41,840 nt of DNA, taken from Lachnospiraceae bacterium NK4A179. GTDB taxonomy: Bacteria > Bacillota > Clostridia > Lachnospirales > Lachnospiraceae. Positions 26,687-34,900 of the stretch are shown piece by piece (position 1 is the stretch's first letter; each line of letters begins with the position of its first letter). Position numbers and translations under genes: made by a program. Where the stretch lies: the NCBI GenBank assembly GCA_000421045.1, contig ATWC01000030.1:1-41840 (forward strand), written 5' to 3'. Under the pieces are notes generated by a model, which was given only the letters and a program-made list of their open reading frames with translations, searched no databases and was not told the DNA's origin.

Positions 26687-28879
26687 ATGGACATAGCTCA
26701 TATCATTGCAGAAGAACTTTCGGTTAAGACATGGCAGGTTGAGGCTGCAGTAAAACTCATAGATGAAGGAAACACGATCCCGTTTATTTCCAGATACCGT
26801 AAGGAGATGACGGGTTCTCTTAATGATGAGCAGTTAAGAGATCTTGATGAGAGACTTAAATATTTAAGATCGCTTGAAGAGAGAAAAGCCGAGATCATAA
26901 AGGCTATCGACGATCAGGGTAAACTCACGGAGGAGCTTAAGCAGAAGATTGAAGCAGCTGAAAAGCTTGTGACTCTTGAGGATATATACCGTCCCTATAA
27001 AGCTAAAAAGGCAACGCGTGCATCAGCGGCAAAGGAAAGAGGTCTTGAGCCACTTTCTGAGTATATCTTAAAGCAGGATGCGGCAGAGCCTCTTGAAAAA
27101 GAAGCTGAAAAATATGTTACGGGAAAGATCGAGCCTGCATCAGACAGCAAGGAAGACAAGGTGAAGGCTGCGGCGAAGGAAGTCATCGATGCGCAGGCTG
27201 CACTTCAGGGGGCATCTGATATTATCGCAGAACTTATATCCGACAATGCCGATTACAGGACCTTTATCAGAAAGGCCACATCCAGAGACGGAAAGCTTAT
27301 ATCTAAAGCAAAGGATACAGAAACAAGAACCGTTTATGAGAATTACTATGACTATTCAGAGCCTATCGGTAAAGTTGCGGGACACAGAGTTCTTGCGATA
27401 AACAGGGGAGAGGCTGAAAAGGTACTCACAGTTTCCGTTGAAGCACCTGTGATAAATATTCTTGAATATCTTGAACGCAAGGTCATCACAAAGGACAATC
27501 CCTTCACGACGGATTTTCTTAAAGCATCCATTGCAGACAGTTATAAGAGACTTATCGCTCCTTCGATCGAAAGAGAGATAAGGGCTGAACTTACCGAGAT
27601 CGCAGAAGACGGAGCTATAGATGTGTTTGGGAAGAATCTCAGACAGCTTCTTATGCAGCCGCCTATCGCAGGACAGACCGTGCTTGGCTGGGATCCTGCA
27701 TTCCGTACCGGATGCAAGCTTGCGGTGATCGATCCGACAGGCAAGGTGCTCGATACGGTGGTAGTCTATCCCACCGAACCGCAGAAAAAGGTCGAAGAGG
27801 CAAAGAAGATCGTAAAAGCACTCATAAAAAAATACGGTATAACGATGATATCGGTGGGCAACGGCACAGCATCACGTGAGTCGGAACAGGTGATAGTGGA
27901 AATGCTAAAAGAGATACCCGAAGCCGGCGTGCAATATGTGATCACCAATGAAGCAGGCGCATCTGTTTATTCGGCAAGCAAGCTTGCAACTGAAGAGTTT
28001 CCGAATTTTGATGTGGGCCAGAGAAGTGCTGCTTCGATCGCAAGACGCGTGCAGGATCCTCTTTCCGAGCTGGTAAAGATCGATCCGAAGTCTATCGGTG
28101 TGGGACAGTATCAGCATGATATGAACCAGAAGAAGCTTTCGGATAAACTTACGGGTGTGGTTGAGAATGCGGTGAATGAAGTGGGCGTGGATGCAAATAC
28201 CGCTTCGGCTGCGCTGCTTTCATATATATCCGGAGTTAATTCACAGATCGCAAAGAATATCGTTGCCTACAGGGAAGAACACGGAAAGTTCACGAGCAGA
28301 AAAGAATTCCTTAAAGTTGCAAAGCTTGGACCGAAGGCATTTGAACAGTGCACGGGCTTTATGCGCATTTCAGACGGAAAGGAACCTCTTGATGCAACAA
28401 GCGTGCATCCCGAATCCTATGAAGCAGCAAGAAAGCTGCTTGAACTTTCAGGTTGCAGTTTAAGGGATGAAGAGGCGATAAAGGCTTATGAGAAGAAGGT
28501 TAAGGACAAGGCTGCACTTGCAGCACAGATAGGTATAGGAGAGCCTACTCTTAAGGATATTTTCTCGGAACTCGAAAAGCCCGGAAGAGACCCGCGTGAG
28601 GATATGCCGAAGCCTATACTCAGATCAGATGTGCTTGATATGAAGGATCTGAAGCCCGGTATGAAACTTAAAGGGACGGTGAGGAATGTTATAGACTTCG
28701 GAGCTTTTGTGGATATCGGAGTGCATCAGGATGGTCTGGTACATATCTCGCAGATGTCAGACCGCTATATAAAACATCCCCTGGAGGTTGTCTCCGTAGG
28801 GGATGTGGTTGATGTTGAAGTGTTAAATGTAGATCTTGAAAGAAAAAAGATATCGCTTACCTTACGTGTCAGGGATTAA
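26687..28879 (+). CDS. tex: Tex-family RNA-binding transcription accessory protein
   Basis: A 730-residue protein with the full Tex domain order. The helical N-terminal region (about 1-190) contains the TIPFISRYRKEMTG block. A YqgF-type RNase-H fold (about 325-450) has LGWDPAFRTGCKLAVID. Helix-hairpin-helix elements (about 490-560) contain SYISGVNSQIAKNIV, and an S1 RNA-binding domain (about 650-725) contains DFGAFVDIGVHQDGLVHIS. Tex binds nucleic acid and affects transcription and stress tolerance. The ATG at 26687 lies 9 bases after AGAGGAG; a TTG two codons earlier is too close to it. The 3' end overlaps the convergent histidine phosphatase gene by 18 bases. Confidence 0.93.
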   Translation: MDIAHIIAEELSVKTWQVEAAVKLIDEGNTIPFISRYRKEMTGSLNDEQLRDLDERLKYLRSLEERKAEIIKAIDDQGKLTEELKQKIEAAEKLVTLEDIYRPYKAKKATRASAAKERGLEPLSEYILKQDAAEPLEKEAEKYVTGKIEPASDSKEDKVKAAAKEVIDAQAALQGASDIIAELISDNADYRTFIRKATSRDGKLISKAKDTETRTVYENYYDYSEPIGKVAGHRVLAINRGEAEKVLTVSVEAPVINILEYLERKVITKDNPFTTDFLKASIADSYKRLIAPSIEREIRAELTEIAEDGAIDVFGKNLRQLLMQPPIAGQTVLGWDPAFRTGCKLAVIDPTGKVLDTVVVYPTEPQKKVEEAKKIVKALIKKYGITMISVGNGTASRESEQVIVEMLKEIPEAGVQYVITNEAGASVYSASKLATEEFPNFDVGQRSAASIARRVQDPLSELVKIDPKSIGVGQYQHDMNQKKLSDKLTGVVENAVNEVGVDANTASAALLSYISGVNSQIAKNIVAYREEHGKFTSRKEFLKVAKLGPKAFEQCTGFMRISDGKEPLDATSVHPESYEAARKLLELSGCSLRDEEAIKAYEKKVKDKAALAAQIGIGEPTLKDIFSELEKPGRDPREDMPKPILRSDVLDMKDLKPGMKLKGTVRNVIDFGAFVDIGVHQDGLVHISQMSDRYIKHPLEVVSVGDVVDVEVLNVDLERKKISLTLRVRD

Positions 28880-29422
28880 TCTGATGAGCCTGCAGTTTTC
28901 TATGCTCTCGCTCCAGAATCGTTCAATGGGCACGTCTCTGATCTGGCATATTATGCTGGAGTTCATAGCTCCGTGCCCGACAATAAGCACGTCTTTGCCA
29001 CTTTCGACTAAGGGATAGGCGATCTCTTTTAAGAAGGATCCGGTCCTTGAAAAAAGCTCATCAAATGTTTCCGCACCTCCGATCGATTCCTTGTATTCGG
29101 CAGGGTGATTAAATATCACATCAACCGGAGTATCGGGGGTGTTGAAACTGTATGGGAAACCTTCAAATTCTCCAAAGCCCATTTCTTTAAGCCTGTCATC
29201 ATAGATCACGGGAATGGAGCGGCCTTTTAAAAAAATCTCAGCGGTTTCCTTTGCACGTATCAGAGGAGAGCAGTAGCATACATCAAAATGAACATCCTTA
29301 TATGTTTCTCTGGCTTTCTCTGCCATAAGACGTCCTTCTTCATTAAGAGGTATATCGGTCTTTCCCTGCAGCTTGCGCAGATCGTTCCAATCAGTCCTGC
29401 CATGCCTCATGATATAGAGCAT
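28862..29422 (-). CDS. Histidine phosphatase (phosphoglycerate-mutase-like)
   Basis: A 186-residue member of histidine phosphatase branch 1, with the catalytic RHG motif at residues 6-8 (His7), ERGR-like EEGRLMAEKA, and a second His in VGHGAMN. Such small enzymes remove phosphate from sugar phosphates, cobalamin precursors or nucleotides; the substrate is not predictable here. The start ATG directly abuts the TAA of the SulP gene, and its AAAGGAG lies inside the SulP coding end, so the two are translated from one transcript. Confidence 0.88.
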   Translation of the reverse strand: MLYIMRHGRTDWNDLRKLQGKTDIPLNEEGRLMAEKARETYKDVHFDVCYCSPLIRAKETAEIFLKGRSIPVIYDDRLKEMGFGEFEGFPYSFNTPDTPVDVIFNHPAEYKESIGGAETFDELFSRTGSFLKEIAYPLVESGKDVLIVGHGAMNSSIICQIRDVPIERFWSESIENCRLIRLIPDT

Positions 29423-31114
29423 TTATTTACTCCTTTCGGCCTTTAATCCGTTTTCTATCTGTTCAGCTCTTTCGAGTGCAGTATCAATATGACTGCAGAA
29501 GTTTTCTTTTCCGACCTTATCTACAAAGCCGGCTTTTTCCATGGCATGCATGGGCTGTTCATTAACGTGTGAGAAGACAACTTTGACATTGTTTTTATCG
29601 CAGTGTCTTACTATATCCTTAAGTGTTTCCATACCTGTGGAATCTACTGCGGGAACGTTTCTCATTCTGATAACGAGCACATCTGTATCCTGCGTATCGA
29701 AAACATATTTATATTTTCCCGAAGCGGCAAAGAACATAGGTCCGTTTATCTCAAATACCTTTGTGCCGTGAGGGATCTTCTTTAATATGATATTGTCCGG
29801 ATCGGTATCCTCATCGTCGATATCAACCCATTCGTGGGCTTCCGTAACATCAGCCATGCGTTTCATGAAAAGGATAGCGGCAAGGACCATGCCCACACCG
29901 ATCGCAACCACCAGGTCAAAAATGACTGTGAGCACAAGAGTGAACAGAAGTACCATGATATCGCTCTTGGGAGCGGTCTTGAAAGTATAAACTATATTGC
30001 GCCATCCGCTCATATTATAAGCAACTACGAAAAGGATAGCGGCAATGGTAGGCATAGGGATGAGCTCAGCATAAGGCATGAGCAGTATAAGGATGAGGAG
30101 CACTACGACCGAGTGCACCATGCCTGCAACAGGCGTACGTCCTCCGTTTTTTACATTGGCAGCAGTTCTTGCGATAGCTCCTGTGGCAGGGATACCTCCG
30201 AAAAGTGCTGAACCTATATTTGCGACACCCTGGGCTATGAGTTCCATATTTGAACGATGCTTTGAACCTACCATACCATCCGATACAACACAGGATAAGA
30301 GTGATTCAATAGAAGCAAGGATAGCGATGGTAAAGGCATTGGGAACAAGTGCGCGTACTCTTGCAAATGTAACCTCGGGAAGTGTAAAAGTCGGAGGTGC
30401 AGAAGATATTGTATAGAGATTGCCGATAGTATTGACTTTCATTCCGGTGAATTTAACTATTGCAGAACATACTAAAACTGCTATGAGAGATGCGGGTATC
30501 TTTTCCAGTTTCTTAGGCCATAAGATGAGTATTGCAAGTGAGAGGAGACCTATAAGAAGTGCCTCTACATTATGCGTTCCAAGAGATCTGAATATTTCTG
30601 CGACCTTATCCATTGTTTCAACAGGAGCATTTGTAAAGGTAAGTCCAAGGAAATCCTTTATCTGTCCGATAAGGATGGTTACTGCGATGCCGAAGGTGAA
30701 GCCGGTTGTGATAGTGCCGGGGATATATTTTATAAGTGCGCCGAAACGGCAGAAGCCCATGATTATCATGAATATGCCGGCCATAACGGTTGAGATGATG
30801 AGACCGTCCATTCCTTCTGTTGCAACGATGCCTGCAACGATTGTGGCGAAAGCTGCTGTTGGTCCTGCGATCTGCACTCTGCTTCCTCCAAGGAATGATA
30901 CGATGAATCCGGCAACTATAGCAGTGTAGAGACCCTGTTCGGGACGCACGCCTGATGCAAGCGCAAGTGCTATGGAAAGCGGCAGTGCGATTATCGCTAC
31001 GATTATTCCGGAAATGACGTCCTTAACGAACTGTTCCTTTGTATAAGTTTTCATTACCGAAAAAAGTTTTGGCTTGATCTTTTCTTCTGTGGGTTTTGCT
31101 GCTGCTTTTTCCAT
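29423..31114 (-). CDS. SulP-family anion transporter with STAS domain
   Basis: A 563-residue membrane protein. About ten to twelve hydrophobic segments cover residues 30-430, including the SulP family block near the start (GIIVAIIALPLSIALALASG and RVQIAGPTAAF). The C-terminal ~110 residues form a cytoplasmic STAS domain with DSTGMETL. Family members move sulfate, bicarbonate or dicarboxylates; the substrate is not resolved. The ATG follows GAGGAAGG. It is the first gene of a two-gene unit with the histidine phosphatase and has a clear promoter upstream. Confidence 0.93.
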   Translation of the reverse strand: MEKAAAKPTEEKIKPKLFSVMKTYTKEQFVKDVISGIIVAIIALPLSIALALASGVRPEQGLYTAIVAGFIVSFLGGSRVQIAGPTAAFATIVAGIVATEGMDGLIISTVMAGIFMIIMGFCRFGALIKYIPGTITTGFTFGIAVTILIGQIKDFLGLTFTNAPVETMDKVAEIFRSLGTHNVEALLIGLLSLAILILWPKKLEKIPASLIAVLVCSAIVKFTGMKVNTIGNLYTISSAPPTFTLPEVTFARVRALVPNAFTIAILASIESLLSCVVSDGMVGSKHRSNMELIAQGVANIGSALFGGIPATGAIARTAANVKNGGRTPVAGMVHSVVVLLILILLMPYAELIPMPTIAAILFVVAYNMSGWRNIVYTFKTAPKSDIMVLLFTLVLTVIFDLVVAIGVGMVLAAILFMKRMADVTEAHEWVDIDDEDTDPDNIILKKIPHGTKVFEINGPMFFAASGKYKYVFDTQDTDVLVIRMRNVPAVDSTGMETLKDIVRHCDKNNVKVVFSHVNEQPMHAMEKAGFVDKVGKENFCSHIDTALERAEQIENGLKAERSK

Positions 31115-31179
31115 GATTTCCTTCCTCTTTTTATCTGCAATTTAAAAGTGCGTGCAGGTTCGGCACGACACGATTAGCT

Positions 31180-31208
31180 ATTTTAATGAATAAGCATACT
31201 GAATGCAA
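31180..31208 (-). promoter_or_regulatory. Promoter of the SulP unit
   Basis: On the minus strand: TTGCAT (complement 31203-31208), 17-bp spacer, TAAAAT (31180-31185). Confidence 0.6.
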
Positions 31209-31281
31209 GGATGATTTTGCAAGGAAGCTCGTCATATGATAAGCCGGTTGTTATTCACAGATACAAAGTTAATAAACGTGC

Positions 31282-31310
31282 TTGAAATAGAAGATATATT
31301 AAATTATAAT
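31282..31310 (+). promoter_or_regulatory. Promoter of tRNA-Ser
   Basis: TTGAAA (31282-31287), 17-bp spacer, perfect TATAAT (31305-31310), about 38 bases before the mature tRNA end. Confidence 0.75.
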
Positions 31311-31348
31311 CATTTTTGCTGACTGCGCATCTGCATGGCAGCTAATAA

Positions 31349-31436
31349 GGAGACGTATCGAAGTGGTCATAACGGGGCGCACTCGAAATGCGTTTGCCGG
31401 GCAACCGGCACGAGGGTTCGAATCCCTCCGTCTCCG
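31349..31436 (+). tRNA. tRNA-Ser (CGA)
   Basis: An 88-base class II tRNA. The acceptor stem GGAGACG pairs with CGTCTCC, followed by discriminator G. The anticodon stem CGCA/TGCG encloses loop CTCGAAA, giving anticodon CGA, which reads UCG serine codons. There is a long variable arm (GCCGGGCAACCGGC region) and a normal T arm GAGGGTTCGAATCCCTC. The 3' CCA is not encoded. It has its own promoter and terminator, so it is a single-gene unit. Confidence 0.95.
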
Positions 31437-31440
31437 CTTT

Positions 31441-31472
31441 GAGCTTCATCATTTGGATGAAGCTCTTTTTTT
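31441..31472 (+). terminator. Terminator of tRNA-Ser
   Basis: Perfect 10-bp stem GAGCTTCATC/GATGAAGCTC (31441-31450 and 31456-31465), 5-base loop, seven T. Confidence 0.93.
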
Positions 31473-31473
31473 A

Positions 31474-31498
31474 TCCCCTTTTGTGCTTAAAAAGGGGA
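31474..31498. repeat. Second short hairpin after the tRNA terminator
   Basis: TCCCCTTTT and AAAAGGGGA form a 9-bp stem around a 7-base loop, just after the terminator. No T tract follows, so it is not a standard terminator. Its role is unknown; it borders the repeat-flanked module. Confidence 0.5.
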
Positions 31499-31503
31499 CA
31501 GAT

Positions 31504-31565
31504 GGCGTTTTCAATTTTTGCTCTGATAGGGTATAATAAAGTGCATTGTTTATGATCCCATTTTA
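31504..31565 (+). repeat. 62-bp direct repeat, copy 1 (carries a promoter)
   Basis: Matches 35457-35518 at 59 of 62 positions. It includes TATAAT at 31532-31537 with TTTTCA upstream (31508-31513), so transcription likely starts near 31544. After the repeat, at nearly the same distance as pfk in copy 2, comes a GAGGG and an ATG (31580) that stops after two codons (TGA 31586). The sequence that follows (ATAGATATGCTT) still resembles the pfk start. Copy 1 therefore looks like a duplicated pfk 5' region with a dead reading frame. Confidence 0.88.
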
Positions 31566-31662
31566 TGAGGGATGATATTATGTTTTGATATAGATATGCT
31601 TTCTTATATTGCTTGATGAAGAGATGTATTCAAAGGATTTATAAGTAAAGAAAGGGAAAAAT

Positions 31663-31749
31663 ATGTTGACACAGGATTTCGGCAGAAGGATAATTCTTGT
31701 CAGTCAGTCAGTCAGTCAGTCAGTCAGTCAGTCAGTCAGTTTGCCGTAA
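31663..31749 (+). CDS. Short leader ORF containing a tetranucleotide microsatellite
   Basis: An ATG at 31663 behind AAAGGG opens a 28-codon frame. After 12 residues it reads the (CAGT)10 tract as repeating Val-Ser-Gln-Ser and ends at TAA 31747-31749. CAGT repeats contain no stop in any frame, and each gained or lost 4-base unit shifts the downstream frame. The possible stops are 31749 (present phase), 31754 (one unit more) or 31786 (one unit fewer). The last lies at the foot of a terminator hairpin. No family is expected for such a peptide; the case for translation rests on the ribosome binding site and position only. Confidence 0.35.
   Translation: MLTQDFGRRIILVSQSVSQSVSQSVSLP
31699..31740 (+). 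repeat. (CAGT)10 tetranucleotide microsatellite
   Basis: Ten perfect CAGT units with a preceding GT, 42 bases without a mismatch. Tracts of this kind expand and shrink by replication slippage and are a classic basis of phase variation. It lies in the probable 5' leader of the secreted protein gene, inside a short ORF, about 200 bases before the gene. Confidence 0.95.
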
Positions 31750-31784
31750 AATAGTGTTTTTTGCATACCCTGGTAACCATGTTT

Positions 31785-31811
31785 AAAGCGGAGCTATGCT
31801 CCGTTTTTTTT
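31785..31811 (+). terminator. Rho-independent terminator or attenuator in the leader
   Basis: Stem CGGAGC (31789-31794), loop TAT, GCTCCG (31798-31803), extended by AAA-T pairs, then eight T. It stands between the microsatellite ORF and the secreted protein gene, 130 bases before that gene's ATG. It either ends a short transcript or acts as an attenuator. Confidence 0.85.
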
Positions 31812-31940
31812 GTTTTTATCGCAGAGCTGCCGATAGAAAAATGTCTGCTAAAGCTGACATGCGGCTCGCAGACGAGGAGGATTTTATCATTCCCCCTCGC
31901 ATTAAAAATTTATAGCAGAATGAATTTGAGGAGGAAGGTC

Positions 31941-34900
31941 ATGAAAAGAAGAAAAATGAAAAACAGGCTGCTTTCCATGCTGCTGACGATCGTCCTGTGC
32001 GCAGGGGAATTATCTGCAACAGGGATCAGGGTATTTGCGGCGGATGCGGCAGAGACTGCTGTATCCGAAAATGATACGGTTAGTGAGGACAGTATCAGCA
32101 AAGATGATACGGTTAGTGAGGACGGTATCAGCAAAGATGATACGGTTAGTGAGGACGGTATCAGCAAAGATGATACGGTTAGTGAGGACAGTATCAGCAA
32201 AGATGATACCGTAAGTGAAGATGAGAGCAAGGCACCTGTTGAGAATGCAGGGATGAATGAGAGTGAAGATGATGAAGATGATATAGAGGCGGAAGAGGAG
32301 AAATTGCTTGCCGGAAATACGGTATATCTTTATAGTCTGACAGGCGATTATATAGCACAGGATGGGGATGTCCTGCGTAACAAGTTAAATGGAAATCATA
32401 AGATATCAATAGCAGATGGTGCCACCGTAACTTTTGACAATTTAACTATTGAGGGGGTTGATGAAAATGACTACCAGTGGGCAGGTGTTACATGTGAGGG
32501 TAATGCAACTATCATTTTGAAGGGACATAATATTGTACGCGGTTTTATGTACAGGGAACCGGGTATATTTGTTATGAAAGGTAAAACATTAACCATTAAG
32601 GGTGACGGTATCCTTGAGACATCCAGTAACGGTCAGGGCTGTGGTATAGGAAGTGCAATCACACGAGCAGATTCAGGAAATGTGATCATAAAGAGTGGAA
32701 CTGTACATGCGTATGGAGGGTCAGGCTGTGCTGCCATTGGGGCAGCAAGTAAAAAATCATGCGGTGACATCACGATTGATGGTGGGACGGTATATGCACA
32801 TGGAGGAAGTGATGCTGCAGGAATAGGAAGCGGAGACACCTCCATATCAACAACAGCTGAAGGAACAACTATATACAGATCTGAATGTGGAAATATCACT
32901 ATTAACGGTGGGACTGTATATGCATATGGAGGAAATTATGCAGCGGGTATAGGAAGTGGGGAAGGTGTCAAAGGGTATGAAGGTAGTAGTTTTTGTGGAA
33001 AAATATCCATAGGAGAGGCAGTTGAGCTTGTTTATGCACAAAGGGGCAGTAAAGAAGCACAGTGTATCGGGGAAGGACAGTATGGAACGTGTGAAAAAAT
33101 AAGCATAGACGAGGCGTTAAATGATAATACGGTTGAAAATGTCCGTATTATATCCAAGGCTGATGCAGTTGTTGCCACGGCAAAAAATGTGGTCAAAAGT
33201 TATGATGGAAAAACTCATGGTATAGAGGTTGTTGTAATTCAGCCTGAAAATGGGGCTAAAGTAATGTATGGAAGCGAATATGGTCTCTATGATCAGGAGG
33301 CTTCTCCCACCTATACGGATGCGGGGGAGTATATGGTTTATTATGAGGTTTCAGCGGATGGATATAAACCATACAGAGGGGAAGCTACAGTAGAGATTCG
33401 GAAAGCTTATGATCAAACACCTCCACCTGCACCGACGGTTAACTTTGTTACATACAGTGTTACTTTAAATTCGATTGAAAACGGAGAATACAAATATCTG
33501 AGCTATCAGAATTATTATGACGGCGGCTTGGGACAATATGTGTGGGGATGGAAGGATGGATGCGTCTGGCAGGATTCTCCGGTTTTCATGGGGGTTACGG
33601 AGAATACAACATACCGGTTTGTGCAGAGGTTTAAAGAATCACGGAATTATTATGCTTCCTCTGCGTCGGATTATATAGAAGTAACGGCCGGAATTCAGGG
33701 ATACAATGTTGTTTTTAACCTCAATGGTCATGGAAAGCAAGTGCCCAGATCCCTTTACATTGAAGAGGACGGGGTTGCTGCCAGACCGGCCGATCCTGTT
33801 GACGAAGATGGTTGGACCTTTGGTGGATGGTATACGGATAAAGCCTGTACTTCAGCTTATGATTTTACGACCCCGGTAGGAGCAAATATTACTCTTTATG
33901 CAAAGTGGGTTGATAACAGAGTTGTAACATATACCGTTACATTTAATGCTAACGGAGTTGAGGCATCCGGTATGCCTGCAACCCAGACTGTGGAGGAAGG
34001 GGAGATTATCGTAAAGCCGGACTCCGATCCTTTAGCAGAAGGATATACTTTTGGCGGATGGTATACGGATGAAGCCTGTACCGCGGCTTATGATTTTACA
34101 ACTCCTGTAACAGCAGAGACCACTCTCTATGCGAAGTGGGTTGAAGATGCTGTTGTGACATATACTGTTTCATTTAATGCCAACGAAGTTACAGCCTCAG
34201 GTATGCCTGCGATCCAGACTGTGGAGGAAGGGAAGACTGCCACAAAACCTGCAAGTGATCCTTCGGCAGAGGGATATAAATTTGAGGGCTGGTATAAAGA
34301 AGCTGCCGGGACAAATGAGTTTGATTTCACTAAAGCCATAACAGAGGATACAGTGATCTATGCCAAGTGGACAAAGACAGAAGCTCCTGAGCCTGCCCCG
34401 GATCCCGAGCCTGCCCCGATGCCTGTGCCCGGAAATTCGGTACTTGACCCCGTGCCGGAGATAAAGGATGGTACAACCAAATTATATCTGGTGAAGGGTC
34501 AGAAGTTTACTTTGGATAGCAGCTGGAGTCTGGATGGAAATGATAAGGATAAGCTTAAGGCATATAAGAAGCTGCTTGTCATAAGCAAAAAGGGAAAGGT
34601 TACTGCAAAGAAGCCGGGCGATGTGGTGATCGTTAAAAAGGATGCCAGCGGAAATGTGATCCAAAGCATCGCAGTAAATATTACAAAACCCGAACTGACA
34701 AATAAGAAGCTTAAACTGGAAGCCGGTGTGGCGGATAAAGACAGCGGCAGTATAGCACTTAAGAATGCCGAAAACATCGATGTGTATTACTACAGCGCAG
34801 CACCGGATGTTGCTATCGTCGACCAGTCCGGCAAGGTAACTGCTGTAGCAAAAGGCAGTGCAAGGATCACAGCTTATGCAAACGGATCGGCATACACCGC

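Noticed and set aside
29834-30929. Plus-strand frames opposite the SulP gene.
   Set aside because: Shadows of the SulP coding sequence with no ribosome binding sites or domains.
31349-31565. tRNA-Ser 3' end as attachment site of an integrated element.
   Set aside because: The flanking direct repeat does not include tRNA sequence, no integrase lies nearby, and the repeat contains the pfk promoter instead.
31761-31940. TTG start giving 60 extra residues on the secreted protein.
   Set aside because: It has no ribosome binding site, runs through the terminator hairpin, and would put 60 residues before a clear signal peptide.
31663-31941. (CAGT)n tract as a classical in-frame switch of the large secreted protein.
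   Set aside because: All three reading phases from the leader ATG meet a stop (31749, 31754 or 31786) before the gene, and the gene has its own ribosome binding site and signal peptide at 31941.
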